DNA of 64,000 nt from Bacteroidales bacterium (GTDB taxonomy: Bacteria; Bacteroidota; Bacteroidia; Bacteroidales; P3), in assembly GCA_017559135.1 (NCBI GenBank), contig JAFYSZ010000001.1:186001-250000 (forward strand), given 5' to 3'. The notes under the pieces are model-generated. The model was not told the DNA's origin, did not search any database, and was given only the letters and a program-made list of their open reading frames with translations. The first letter of the stretch is position 1. Every line of letters starts with the position of its first letter. Below are positions 38,299-47,647 of this stretch, piece after piece. The position numbers and the translations under genes were made by a program.

Positions 38299-39171
38299 AA
38301 AAGGTAAGTCGCCATAAGCATTATTGACTTCTTCATTAAGTAGGAGAGAATCTTGATTTAAGAATTTTAAATCTTTGATTTTGTTATAGAAATCTTGAAA
38401 AGTGTCAAAATTTTCTATTTCTTCACGTCTATTTTTACTTATTTTTATGAATTCTTCTTCTTGTTCTATTCCTAAAAATCTTCTTCCTAATAAATTGGCT
38501 GCAATACCTGTTGTTGCACTACCACAAAAAGGATCAAGAATCCATTCGTTTGGTTGAGTGGAAGCCATTATTATTCTTGCTAATAGGTTGATCGGTTTTT
38601 GAGTAGGGTGTTTTCCGCATGATTTTTCCCAAGGTGCAATAGCAGGAATGTGCCAAACATCAGTCATTTGTTTGTTATTGTTTATTTGTTTCATTAAATC
38701 ATAGTTGAAATAATGAGGTTTCTTTTCGCTCTTACGTGCCCAAATTATAAATTCAGTGCTATAAGTAAAGTATCGACAAGAAATATTTGGTGGGGGATTG
38801 GTTTTTACCCATGTTATTATGTTTAAGATTTTGTAACCTAACTCTCTTAAACAATTTTCAATAGAAAAAATATTGTGATAAGTGCCAGAAATCCAAATTG
38901 TGCCGTTGTCTTTGAGTTTATCTTTGCAAAGTTTTAACCATTCAAGATTAAAATCCATCATTTCTTGGAGATTTTTGCCTTTGTCCCAATCTCCTTTATT
39001 TACATTTACGATTTTGCCCGATTGAACGCTTATTCCTCCATTGGAAAGAAAGTATGGCGGATCTGCAAATATGCAATTGAATTTGAAATCAAATTCTCTA
39101 AGTAATTGAAAGCAGTCTCCATTGAGTAGAGTAAAGTTTCTATTTTGCGATTTGTAATAAGGCTTAATCAT
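38296..39171 (-). CDS. dpnA: DpnA-like DNA adenine methyltransferase
   Basis: 291 aa. It is a beta-class amino-methyltransferase with FADPPYFLSNGG (motif IV) early and DPFCGSATTGIAANLLGRRF (motif I) late, followed by LGIEQEEEF. This order and sequence match M.DpnIIB (DpnA), which methylates GATC and also acts on single-stranded DNA. It is the third gene of a DpnII-type locus. Its start overlaps the endonuclease stop by eight bases. In Streptococcus the order is M-A-R; here it is M-R-A. Confidence 0.88.
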   Translation of the reverse strand: MIKPYYKSQNRNFTLLNGDCFQLLREFDFKFNCIFADPPYFLSNGGISVQSGKIVNVNKGDWDKGKNLQEMMDFNLEWLKLCKDKLKDNGTIWISGTYHNIFSIENCLRELGYKILNIITWVKTNPPPNISCRYFTYSTEFIIWARKSEKKPHYFNYDLMKQINNNKQMTDVWHIPAIAPWEKSCGKHPTQKPINLLARIIMASTQPNEWILDPFCGSATTGIAANLLGRRFLGIEQEEEFIKISKNRREEIENFDTFQDFYNKIKDLKFLNQDSLLLNEEVNNAYGDLPF

Positions 39172-40000
39172 TCTTTATGATTTCTATAAAATCGTTAATG
39201 TTTGTGAGATTATAAATATGTGGTATTGTATAAAATGCTTCTTCCAATTTATTTTTTGCCGAAATCCACCCAATACCATCTGTTATCCAAACGAATTTAA
39301 ACCCATTTAAAGTATTAATTTTAGGAGCAAGTTCTGAATATGAGCGAGCGACTTCATTTAATTTTGAACCACCACCACTATAAAAGTTTACTTCTATTAA
39401 ATATGTACAAGTTTTTGTTTCTACAACGAAGTCAAAACGTTTTTTGTCTTCTCCTAATACTGATAATTCTGAAAATTCTGTTGAATAAACCTCTTTTCTG
39501 TAACTAATTCCTGCTTTATCTAAAATTGAAGCAATTTGATTTTCCATTAGTTTACCACTTCTGTTTTTACGAGCATTAGTGTCTAATCCTGTTTCTACAC
39601 CAAAAACATAATCAACCAAGTTTTTTATTTGCTTATTTCTAAATATATTATCAAGACCTGTAGCATGTATATATTCAATTACGCTTTCTACATTTTCTGA
39701 AAATGTGTTGATTGATCTAATTTCACCATTAGGCATTATAACCTTTTTGTTATCTTCTTTACGAACAGCAATTAGTATTTCTAAAACGCTGAATGCATTG
39801 CTATTTTCATTCCAAAGTCTATGAATTGCACTATCTAAATCGTCTTTACCAATTAAATAATTCAATTGATTTAATTTTATAGAAATAGATTCAACATTGG
39901 TTTGTATTTTATCAAAATCACAGAAGAAATCAAGTGTAGCATTTGTTTCTTTTAATTGAGATAAAAATATGTTAAATTGTTCTTTTGTATGTGTACTCAT
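39164..40000 (-). CDS. dpnB: DpnII/MboI-type restriction endonuclease (GATC)
   Basis: 278 aa. The C-terminal half carries the family region: GLDTNARKNRSGKLMEN, then KRFDFVVETKTCTYLIEVNFY and SGGGSKLNEVARSY, a PD-(D/E)xK-type active site with Asp in RFDF and Glu in LIEVN. It cuts unmethylated GATC. It starts against the end of dpnM (3' end 39997) and overlaps dpnA, so all three are one transcript. The recognition sequence is inferred from family similarity, backed by the two matching methyltransferases. Confidence 0.87.
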   Translation of the reverse strand: MSTHTKEQFNIFLSQLKETNATLDFFCDFDKIQTNVESISIKLNQLNYLIGKDDLDSAIHRLWNENSNAFSVLEILIAVRKEDNKKVIMPNGEIRSINTFSENVESVIEYIHATGLDNIFRNKQIKNLVDYVFGVETGLDTNARKNRSGKLMENQIASILDKAGISYRKEVYSTEFSELSVLGEDKKRFDFVVETKTCTYLIEVNFYSGGGSKLNEVARSYSELAPKINTLNGFKFVWITDGIGWISAKNKLEEAFYTIPHIYNLTNINDFIEIIKND

Positions 40001-40917
40001 ATACTTATTTTTTGAGATGAAAATTTATTAAAATAATTATTTACAACTATTTCAGTTAATTTCCCACGTTTTGAGGCTATTGCATTGATATTTCTTGTTG
40101 CTAAAACTCTTTCGATTTTGTAATCAATGAATAAATCATCAAAGAAACGATCTTTTCCATCTTTACCTAAACAATCGGAATTGCTAAGCATAAAATCTAT
40201 ACCAACCTTATTCAATTTGTCGCAAAATAATTTTAAACGTATTTGTGCATTATCGTTAAAATTTTCTTTTGTATAATCATTGAAACTTGAAGTATTACTT
40301 AAAGGTCTATAAGGTGGGTCAAAATAAAAAAAAGTGTTTCCATTAATTTTGTCAAATGTTTGTTCAAAATCACCAGTCATTATTTCTACTTTTTGAAGTA
40401 TTTCACTGTCGGCATAAATAGTAGATTCATCGCAGATTGTAGGTGTGTCGTATTTGCCAAATGGTACATTAAATTTACCACTCTTGTTTACTCTGTATAA
40501 TCCGTTGAAACAAGTTCTGTTAAGAAAGAAAAATAAAGTTGTGTTGTCTATTTTGTTTAATGTTTTTGTGTTAAATAACTCTCTTTGTTGAAGAAAAAAA
40601 TCCTTGCGTTTATCTTCTGTTTTTATGGAGTAGTATTGCGATTGAATATCTTTTAGAGATTTTATTAATTCTGTTGGATTGTCTCTAACGACTTGATAAC
40701 ATAAGGTTAAGTCTGGGTTAATGTCATTTATAACTGCTGACTTTATATTTGAGAATTTTTGTAACATATAGAAAAGCATTGCACCTCCGCCAACAAAAGG
40801 CTCTATATATGTTATGTTTTCCCTTTCTGCAAAGTCAGCTGGAAGCAATGCTTCGAGTTGTTCTATGAGTTGCCCTTTTCCTCCAACCCATTTTATGAAA
40901 GGTTTTGCTTTTGTCAT
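39997..40917 (-). CDS. dpnM: Dam-like DNA adenine methyltransferase DpnM
   Basis: 306 aa from the ATG at 40917 (MTKAKPFIKWVGGKGQL). A longer frame from 40977 would overlap the upstream gene and adds 20 non-conserved residues. It is an alpha-class Dam-type enzyme: KWVGGKGQL, EPFVGGGAMLFYML (motif I), FFFLNRTCFNGLYR, and FYFDPPYRPLS (motif IV). It methylates the adenine of GATC and protects against the adjacent DpnII-like nuclease. It starts 26 bases after the VWA-like gene ends, with no separate promoter seen. Confidence 0.92.
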   Translation of the reverse strand: MTKAKPFIKWVGGKGQLIEQLEALLPADFAERENITYIEPFVGGGAMLFYMLQKFSNIKSAVINDINPDLTLCYQVVRDNPTELIKSLKDIQSQYYSIKTEDKRKDFFLQQRELFNTKTLNKIDNTTLFFFLNRTCFNGLYRVNKSGKFNVPFGKYDTPTICDESTIYADSEILQKVEIMTGDFEQTFDKINGNTFFYFDPPYRPLSNTSSFNDYTKENFNDNAQIRLKLFCDKLNKVGIDFMLSNSDCLGKDGKDRFFDDLFIDYKIERVLATRNINAIASKRGKLTEIVVNNYFNKFSSQKISI

Positions 40918-40943
40918 TTTTTTAAATCTTAGAGTTATTCTTT

Positions 40944-43016
40944 TTATATCTTTCCCCAATATTTTCTTAGGAACCATTCAGATGAAAAACAAAGAATTAT
41001 TAAAATCCAATACCAAAATGTGTTGATTAGTTTGTGGTTTGATTCTATTTTATGAATGATTGGTTTGGCGTCTTCTTGGTTCTCTAATATTTTTTCTAAG
41101 TCTTGCATTTGTGAAGGGTAGAGTAGTTTTCCGTTTGTTTTGACTGAAAGGGTGTAAAGTAAATCGTGTTTCGCTACTAAGTCGATAGATTCTAATTCAT
41201 TGGCAGAAACTATGAAACTTCCTTCGGCTTTGTGGTCTAATCCTCCAAAATTTGTAGTTGCAGTGAAGTTGTATTTTCCTGGATCAAGTTCTGAAATTTC
41301 TAAGGCGTAGGCATTAGAAGTTTTTGAGAAGGTATAGTCGTATTTATCACCGTTTTCATTCTTTAAGTTTATCTTTACTTCTGAGTTATTAACAAGTTGA
41401 TATGATTGGTTGTAGACTTCTGCTTCTAATCTTATTTTTTGGTTTTGATTGTATATGTTTTCGTGTCTGATTTTAAAGGTGCTTTTGTCTTTATCGCTTA
41501 CAAGGTATTGAATTGTCTTTTGAATAATTTCATCAAATTCTTGTGTGGATTTGTTGTGTAGGTAGTTTCTTAAACGCCACTTCCAAATGTCTTCGCCAAA
41601 TATAGTTGCTGATTTGTTTTCTGCGTTATTGTTGAAGCAAATCAAAGGATATTCGGTTTTTAATGAGTTGTGGTTTTGATAAAATAAGGTTTGTATGCCG
41701 GCAGATAGATCGTAACGTGCTAAAGGTGAGGAAAGGGGAGGGAGTTGCGATAGAATATCTATGGATTCTTTGCTAAGAGAGAATAAAGAGAAGTTATTGT
41801 TGTATTGAGGTAGGCAAGGGGTTTGAGAAGTCTTGTTGTATGCGTTTATTTTTACGCCATTATTGAGTTGATTGAATAGATTGAGGTTGGTTCTTTTGCC
41901 TATTATGTAGAGAATGGGTGTTGAATTTTCTTGGTGCTTTTTAAGAATTTCGTATGTTTCTGTATCGTATGGTAATTGGTGTGCAATCAGAAGGTTAATG
42001 TTATTTTGTTGTTGTAGTTCTTTAAGATTTGAAATGTTAATTAGATTATAATTTTTGTTTTTGTTTACACTTTGTTTTAAAGATGATATATCAGGGTGAG
42101 GCACTGCGGAAAGAAAAATGATGTTTTTGCGAGAATCTAAAATTTTTACAAAAAAATCTCGCTTGTTGTTTTCAATATTTATTTCGTCTTTAAGTGTTGT
42201 AAGGCTTAAAGTGTAGGATTGTATTCCTGATTCGTGAGAAGAGAATGTGGTTGGAATGTCTATTGAAAAGTCTTCTTTGTCTATGGTGATTTCTTTGCTG
42301 AAAATATTTTTTCCTTTGTGTGTTAGATTTATTTTTATCTTTTCGTTTTTTGCTTTTTTTGCTTTTATGCTGATTTCTAATGGGCAAATATCTTCGGTAT
42401 ATGATATGTCGTTATAACGAATTGAAGAAATGCTTACGTCTTTTCGTATGTTTGTGTCTCCGAGTGCTATTGTGTAGATAGGGCAAGGGTTTTTGTCAAG
42501 CATATTCAAAGGATTTTTTCCATAGTTGTTTATTCCGTCAGAAGCAATTATTATTGCAGAAAGGTTTTGATTAAAATACTCGTTTTGAATTGTGTTTAAT
42601 AAATCTGAAAAATCGGTTTGGTAATCCTTGAAATCAAAGGAAGAATTTTCTTTTGTTTCGCTTCCAAATGAGTAAAGTTTTACTTCAAAGTTTTTATTTA
42701 AAGACTTTGATAATGAATTTAATGATTTGAGGTATTCGTTTGAGTAAAATAGTGAATCTTTTGTCTTGATTATTGATGCAGAATTGTCTTGTGCAATTAC
42801 AATTATTGGCTTTTCTATTTTGTTTTTAGAGGTTTTAACAACAGGGGTAAGTAATAAAAAAAGTAATAAAGAGATTGCTAATCCTCTTAATGAAAAAAGA
42901 ATAATGGATTGTTGTTTTGAGAAAGATTCTTGTTTGTATAGATATACAAACCATGATATTGCAAATGCAAAAACAAGAATTGGAATTAACCACCAAAGAG
43001 AATAATCTGTGAACAT
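40944..43016 (-). CDS. membrane protein with von Willebrand factor A-like domain
   Basis: 690 aa. Two transmembrane helices lie at the N-terminus (about 5-26 and 36-60) and one at the C-terminus (about 665-683). Residues of about 70-215 form a VWA-like domain with an intact MIDAS-type DNSAS motif (IIVIAQDNSASI) and ASDGINNYG. A long beta-rich periplasmic body follows, and Ig-like segments near 540-620. It resembles the BatA/BatB-type or glutamine-amidotransferase-like membrane proteins common in Bacteroidota. It is the second gene of an apparent operon with the DjlA-like gene, four bases apart. Confidence 0.72.
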   Translation of the reverse strand: MFTDYSLWWLIPILVFAFAISWFVYLYKQESFSKQQSIILFSLRGLAISLLLFLLLTPVVKTSKNKIEKPIIVIAQDNSASIIKTKDSLFYSNEYLKSLNSLSKSLNKNFEVKLYSFGSETKENSSFDFKDYQTDFSDLLNTIQNEYFNQNLSAIIIASDGINNYGKNPLNMLDKNPCPIYTIALGDTNIRKDVSISSIRYNDISYTEDICPLEISIKAKKAKNEKIKINLTHKGKNIFSKEITIDKEDFSIDIPTTFSSHESGIQSYTLSLTTLKDEINIENNKRDFFVKILDSRKNIIFLSAVPHPDISSLKQSVNKNKNYNLINISNLKELQQQNNINLLIAHQLPYDTETYEILKKHQENSTPILYIIGKRTNLNLFNQLNNGVKINAYNKTSQTPCLPQYNNNFSLFSLSKESIDILSQLPPLSSPLARYDLSAGIQTLFYQNHNSLKTEYPLICFNNNAENKSATIFGEDIWKWRLRNYLHNKSTQEFDEIIQKTIQYLVSDKDKSTFKIRHENIYNQNQKIRLEAEVYNQSYQLVNNSEVKINLKNENGDKYDYTFSKTSNAYALEISELDPGKYNFTATTNFGGLDHKAEGSFIVSANELESIDLVAKHDLLYTLSVKTNGKLLYPSQMQDLEKILENQEDAKPIIHKIESNHKLINTFWYWILIILCFSSEWFLRKYWGKI

Positions 43017-43020
43017 AATG

Positions 43021-43734
43021 TTATGCTATTCCTCTTTCTTTTTTTATTTTTTCGTAAGCGTTATTTATTTCTTGGAATTTCTCTTTTGCAGCTTGTTGTG
43101 CTTTTTCTCCTAAATTCGCAACTTTGTCAGGGTGATATTTTATGCACATTCTTTTGTATGCTTTCTTAACTTCTTCATCAGAGGCTTCTTTTGAAATTTG
43201 CAAAATGACGTATGCTGAATCTGTTTGTTCAAAATACATTGCTTCAATAGTCTTATAGTCTGCAATAGATAAGCCAATTAGATTTGCAATTCTTGAAATT
43301 AAATCTTTTTCTACACCGGAACATAAACCATCTGCACAAGCTATTCCAAAAAGATAATGAAGTAGTTGTAGCTTTGCTGAATAAGGAATAGAAAGTCTTA
43401 TTTTTTCGCAAGATTGATAAAGATCAATGTCTTTATCTATGAGTTGTCGAAGAATATCTAATTTGTTTCTTGCGCTATCTTCGCCAAAATTTTTGATTAG
43501 AAAACTTTTTACGAATGTAAGTTCAGATTTCATTATCTTACCATCGGCTTTCATTACAGCGGCAGATAGAATTAACAATGCCATTGTAAAATCGCCTTTT
43601 TCTTCTCCTTGATTGTATTCTTTTTTTACAAGTTTTTCAAGTAGTGAACCTACACCGTATCCAATTATACCGCCAAATATTCCTCCTCCCATTATGACTC
43701 CGAATATGCTGGCAACCCATTTTATAATACCCAT
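43021..43734 (-). CDS. DjlA-like TerB/J-domain co-chaperone
   Basis: 237 aa. A glycine-rich N-terminal membrane segment (1-33) precedes a TerB-like helical domain (about 45-160; LLILSAAVMKADGKIMKSEL, then GIACADGLCSGVEKDLI). The C-terminus is a J domain with the HPD motif in YHPDKV. The order matches DjlA proteins, which stimulate DnaK at the inner membrane. A minus-strand TATCTTTG (plus 43761-43768) precedes the ATG. Confidence 0.88.
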   Translation of the reverse strand: MGIIKWVASIFGVIMGGGIFGGIIGYGVGSLLEKLVKKEYNQGEEKGDFTMALLILSAAVMKADGKIMKSELTFVKSFLIKNFGEDSARNKLDILRQLIDKDIDLYQSCEKIRLSIPYSAKLQLLHYLFGIACADGLCSGVEKDLISRIANLIGLSIADYKTIEAMYFEQTDSAYVILQISKEASDEEVKKAYKRMCIKYHPDKVANLGEKAQQAAKEKFQEINNAYEKIKKERGIA

Positions 43735-43760
43735 ACTTACTTTTGCGTTATAAATTCGTG

Positions 43761-43798
43761 CAAAGATACAAATTAACTCTTAAAATGTCTTATCTTTG
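43761..43798. promoter_or_regulatory. divergent -7 elements, djlA-like and ZIP genes
   Basis: Minus-strand TATCTTTG (plus 43761-43768) faces the co-chaperone gene, and plus-strand TATCTTTG (43791-43798) lies 24 bases before the ZIP ATG. The -33 elements are not obvious. Confidence 0.5.
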
Positions 43799-43822
43799 CA
43801 AAATAAATAGATTTTTTTTGAT

Positions 43823-44590
43823 ATGAATACTATTATTATTTCTTATTTAGTACTATTTTTTGCCTGCATTTTGAGTGGGTGTTTTGTGTTTGTTTTAAAA
43901 AAGCATGAGAAGATTTTATCTTATATAGGAGTTTTTGGTGGGGCTTTCTTGTTGGCTGTGTGTTTTGTGCATTTGCTTCCTGAGGCTATTGGTTTGCAAG
44001 GTGAAATTCATAGTTGTGCTCATCATTCTCACGAGCATAGTCATTCACATTCTTTTTTGAGTGTTGGATTGTTTGTGTTGATTGGATTTATATTGCAATT
44101 GGTTTTGGAATTGCTTTCAAATGGGGCAGAGCATGGACATTTGCACGATGAAAATCATTGTTGTGAAAAAAAATCTTTTGTTTCTGCGTTAATGATTCTT
44201 TTAGGTGTTTCAATACATGCGTTTTTGGAAGGTTTTGCTCTTGTTGTTAATGGAGAAATTAATTATTCTTTATTAGTAGGTGTAGTGTTGCATAATATTC
44301 CTATTTCAATGCTCGTTGTAAATGCGTTTATGCTTGCTGGTGTTTCTAAGATAAAGTCTTTTGGATATTTGTCTGTGTTTGCAATAATGGGTGTTTTGGG
44401 TTCTGTATTAAGTATTTATTTTGAGTTTTTGCATCATTATATGGGTTATGTGATAGGTTTTGTTGTTGGTATTTTGCTTCACGTTTCTATTAGTACTCTT
44501 TTTGATTCTAAGGAAAGTCATAAATATAATTTTGTCCGTTTTGTAGTTGTGATAATCGCATTTGCCTTAGCGATTGTTTTGTCTCACTAA
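43823..44590 (+). CDS. ZIP-family metal transporter
   Basis: 255 aa with about eight transmembrane helices. The variable cytoplasmic loop is histidine-rich (HSCAHHSHEHSHSHS), typical of zinc-binding loops in ZIP proteins. Helices IV and V carry the metal-site residues in SIHAFLEGFALVV and LHNIPISMLVVNAF. It probably imports Zn2+ or another divalent metal across the inner membrane. It lies 20 bases before the glycosyltransferase fusion. Confidence 0.9.
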   Translation: MNTIIISYLVLFFACILSGCFVFVLKKHEKILSYIGVFGGAFLLAVCFVHLLPEAIGLQGEIHSCAHHSHEHSHSHSFLSVGLFVLIGFILQLVLELLSNGAEHGHLHDENHCCEKKSFVSALMILLGVSIHAFLEGFALVVNGEINYSLLVGVVLHNIPISMLVVNAFMLAGVSKIKSFGYLSVFAIMGVLGSVLSIYFEFLHHYMGYVIGFVVGILLHVSISTLFDSKESHKYNFVRFVVVIIAFALAIVLSH

Positions 44591-44610
44591 ATTCAGAAAA
44601 AAGATAGTAA

Positions 44611-46572
44611 ATGAAACTCTCAATAGTAATAGTAAATTATAATGTAGAATATTTTTTAGAGCATTGTTTGTATTCTGTACAAAAGGCAATAAAAAATATT
44701 GATGCGGAAGTATTGATCGTAGATAATAATTCGGTCGATGGTTCCGTGAAAATGCTTAAAGAAAAGTTTGTTCAATTTTTATTGATTGAAAATAAAGAAA
44801 ATGTAGGTTTTGCAAAAGCGAATAATCAAGCAATGAGAATTGCAAAAGGTGAATATATTCTTTTGTTGAATCCTGATACTGTTGTGGAGGAAGATACTTT
44901 TGAAAAGTGTATTGCTTTTATGGATTCTCATAAGGATTGTGGAGGTTTGGGTATTAAGATGATTGATGGGCAAGGTAATATTTTGAAAGAAAGTAAACGT
45001 GGTTTTCCTTCTCCTTGGGCAAGTTTTTGCAAGATGAGTGGTTTGACTTCGTTGTTTCCTACTTCTAAAAAATATGCTCAATACTATATGGGGCATCTTT
45101 CATACGAAGAAACAAATCAAGTAGATATACTTGCGGGGGCTTATATGATGATGAGAAAGGAGTGTTTGGATAAAGTTGGATTGCTTGATGAGGATTATTT
45201 TATGTATGGTGAAGATATTGATTTGTCATATAGAATAACACTCGGCGGATACAAGAATTATTATTTCCCAGAGGCTACAATAATTCATTATAAAGGGGAA
45301 TCGACAAAAAAATCAAGTCTTAATTATGTCTATACCTTTTATAATGCAATGGCAATCTTTGCTAAAAAACATTTAGATGCGAAACAAAATAAGTTATACA
45401 GTTTTATAATAAAATTAGCTATTTGGATAAAGGCATTTTTTGGTTTCTTTTCAAGAGTTTTCAAAGATTTCGCATTGCCGTTCTTTGATTTTGTTCTAAT
45501 TTATGCTGGTTTTTATTTCTTGGAAAAGGCTTGGGCAATTTATTATTGGGGTTGGGAGGATTATTACCCTCCTCATTATATGTTAATTGCTGTTCCAAGT
45601 TATATTCTTATTCTTTTGACTTCGGTTTACGTTGCAGGAGGTTATTCAAAAAAGATAAGAATCCCAAAAATCATTTCGGGGATTTTTTCAGGTATGCTTG
45701 TGTTGTTGGTTTTCTATTCGTTGTTGCCTTCGGAACTTAGATATTCAAGAGCATTGGTTGTAATGGGTTCGGTAATGAGTCTTGGTGTTTTGCTTTTCGT
45801 GAGGTTTGTTATTAAATTTCTTCGTTCTGGAAAATTTTCTTTTAAAAATGATGATTTTTTGCGTTGTGCTATTATTGCAGATGAGCAAGAGGCTGAAAGG
45901 GTTGCAAATTTGATTCATACTACAAGTTTAAAACCTGAATTTATTGCTCTTGTTAGTGTTGGAGAAAAGCCAAATAAGGAAAGTTTTGTAGGAAGTATTT
46001 CTCAGATTGATGATATTATTAGAATATATTCTATTAACGAGGTTATTTTTTGTGCAAAAAGTTTGAGTCAGTCTAATATTAATAATTTAATGAATAGGTT
46101 GTCAAAAACTAATGTGAAGTTTACGATAGTACCTCCTACGGCTGATTTTATAATTGGTAGTAATACTATTAATTCTCCAACAGATCTTTATGTGGTTAGT
46201 TTAAATAGTATTACAAATGATGATAATAAAAGAAAAAAACGCCTTTTTGATTTTGTTTCTTCTTTGATTTTGTTTGTGTTTTCTTTATTTTTGATGTGGT
46301 TTACAAAGAATCCTTTTTGTTATATAAGGAATTGTTTGTTGGTTCTTTTTAATTTTAGGACTTGGATAGGTTTTGGAAATGATAAAGAAAGGGTTAATGG
46401 TGGACTTCCAAACTTAAAAAAATCTATTCTTTCTCCTTTGGATATTTTGAAAGATGAAAAATTAGATAAATTAGATGAACAAAAGTTAAAACTTTTATAC
46501 GCAAGAAATTATAGTGTGTATAATGATATTAATATATTGTTTAAATGTTTTAGAAACTTAGGTGAAAAATAA
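44611..46572 (+). CDS. GT2 glycosyltransferase fused to a sugar-transferase-like membrane region
   Basis: 653 aa. Residues 1-240 are a GT-A fold of the rhamnosyltransferase type: SIVIVNYNVEYFLEHCL, LLLNPDTVVEE and EDYFMYGEDIDLSYRI. About four transmembrane helices follow (roughly 270-395). A Rossmann-like domain comes next (CAIIADEQEAERVANLIH, then IIRIYSINEVIFCAKSLS), then a KKRLFDFVSSLILFVFSLF hairpin. The back half resembles the membrane and CoA-binding parts of WcaJ-like polyprenyl-phosphate sugar-1-phosphate transferases, but their catalytic domain is absent. It is probably a membrane-anchored enzyme in surface-glycan synthesis. Confidence 0.75.
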   Translation: MKLSIVIVNYNVEYFLEHCLYSVQKAIKNIDAEVLIVDNNSVDGSVKMLKEKFVQFLLIENKENVGFAKANNQAMRIAKGEYILLLNPDTVVEEDTFEKCIAFMDSHKDCGGLGIKMIDGQGNILKESKRGFPSPWASFCKMSGLTSLFPTSKKYAQYYMGHLSYEETNQVDILAGAYMMMRKECLDKVGLLDEDYFMYGEDIDLSYRITLGGYKNYYFPEATIIHYKGESTKKSSLNYVYTFYNAMAIFAKKHLDAKQNKLYSFIIKLAIWIKAFFGFFSRVFKDFALPFFDFVLIYAGFYFLEKAWAIYYWGWEDYYPPHYMLIAVPSYILILLTSVYVAGGYSKKIRIPKIISGIFSGMLVLLVFYSLLPSELRYSRALVVMGSVMSLGVLLFVRFVIKFLRSGKFSFKNDDFLRCAIIADEQEAERVANLIHTTSLKPEFIALVSVGEKPNKESFVGSISQIDDIIRIYSINEVIFCAKSLSQSNINNLMNRLSKTNVKFTIVPPTADFIIGSNTINSPTDLYVVSLNSITNDDNKRKKRLFDFVSSLILFVFSLFLMWFTKNPFCYIRNCLLVLFNFRTWIGFGNDKERVNGGLPNLKKSILSPLDILKDEKLDKLDEQKLKLLYARNYSVYNDINILFKCFRNLGEK

Positions 46573-46600
46573 AAAAATATAGATTTTTTTTAAGAAAATA

Positions 46601-46631
46601 TTTGTTGAAATTAAAATATTTTTTATTTTTG
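46601..46631 (+). promoter_or_regulatory. consensus promoter of the ECF sigma factor gene
   Basis: TTTG (46601-46604), 19 bases, TATTTTTG (46624-46631). The start codon at 46784 lies about 150 bases downstream, which leaves an unusually long AT-rich leader with no structure that I can resolve. Confidence 0.7.
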
Positions 46632-46783
46632 CACCAAAATAATAGATTTACGAACAAAAATTGTACGCTTATAGATAGGATTATTACTTTTTTTTAAATT
46701 TAAACAAAAATAATTTAGTATTGTATAATGAATGTGTAATGCCTTTTGTGAGGTGTTATATTATAAAAAAAAAGTTTAATCTT

Positions 46784-47371
46784 ATGAAACGAATAGAAAA
46801 TAGAAGCGACAACGAGTTAGTGCAAGCGTATATCAATGGTGAAAAGGAAGTTTTTGACACGCTTGTTGCTAGACATCAACAAAAACTTTACAATTACATA
46901 TATTCTGTTGTAAAAGATAGAGATGCTTCTGATGACATCTTTCAAGATACTTTTATCAAGGTAGTTAATGTTCTTAGAAGTGGAACTTATAGGGAGGAAG
47001 GTAAGTTTGTGCAATGGATAATGAGAATTGCACATAATCTTATAATTGATTATTTCAGAAAAGAACAGAAAATAAAATGTGTTCGTTCAAATGACGAAGT
47101 TAATGTCTTTGATGTAATTGGTAATTTTGAAGATTCCATTGAAACAACAATTATTAAAAAACAGATTAGTCGAGATATAAGACGTCTTATAAAACAATTG
47201 CCAGAAGAACAACGAAGAGTACTCATTATGAGACATTATGCGGATATGTCTTTTAAAGAAATTGCAGAGAAAACAGGTGTTAGCATAAATACAGCCTTAG
47301 GAAGAATGCGATATGCTTTGTTAAATATGAGAAAAATGGCAGAAGAAAAATCAATGATTTTAACAATGTAA
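46784..47371 (+). CDS. ECF-type RNA polymerase sigma factor
   Basis: 195 aa from the ATG at 46784 (MKRIENRSDNELVQAYINGE); a frame opening at TTG 46721 adds a non-conserved leader. Sigma region 2 is visible in QKLYNYIYSVVKDRDASDDI and FQDTFIKVV, with FVQWIMRIAHNLIIDYFRK. Region 4 is LPEEQRRVLIMRHYADMSF and KEIAEKTGVSINTALGRMRY. No anti-sigma factor gene with a membrane segment lies next to it. The small gene downstream has a soluble product. Confidence 0.9.
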   Translation: MKRIENRSDNELVQAYINGEKEVFDTLVARHQQKLYNYIYSVVKDRDASDDIFQDTFIKVVNVLRSGTYREEGKFVQWIMRIAHNLIIDYFRKEQKIKCVRSNDEVNVFDVIGNFEDSIETTIIKKQISRDIRRLIKQLPEEQRRVLIMRHYADMSFKEIAEKTGVSINTALGRMRYALLNMRKMAEEKSMILTM

Positions 47372-47446
47372 AATTTTTTCTTAGAAACAATATCATATAA
47401 TTATCTTGCGTTAAATTGAAAAGATGTTTAACTAAAAGGTAATTAT

Positions 47447-47647
47447 ATGATAGATTTCTACAACTTTTATAATCAAATTGAATGTTGGGAACAAGATTTA
47501 AAAAAGCAAGAAGAGAAATTTTATAAAGAAGAATATTTTAAAGCGTTCCCGAAAGAAGAATTGATTAACAATATAGTTTCCTATTCAAGAGCCGAAGTTG
47601 TATTTAGTGATACATTAAATGAAAACATTAAAATCTGGCTTAATTAA
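47447..47647 (+). CDS. small soluble protein of unknown function
   Basis: 66 aa, rich in aromatic and charged residues (MIDFYNFYNQIECWEQDLKK, then EEYFKAFPKEELINNIVSYS). Predicted helical, with no signal or membrane segment. It lies 75 bases after the sigma factor gene, and its end overlaps the next start by 29 bases in another frame. That overlap and the protein-like composition suggest that it is real. Function unknown; a regulator of the sigma factor is possible by position only. Confidence 0.5.
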   Translation: MIDFYNFYNQIECWEQDLKKQEEKFYKEEYFKAFPKEELINNIVSYSRAEVVFSDTLNENIKIWLN

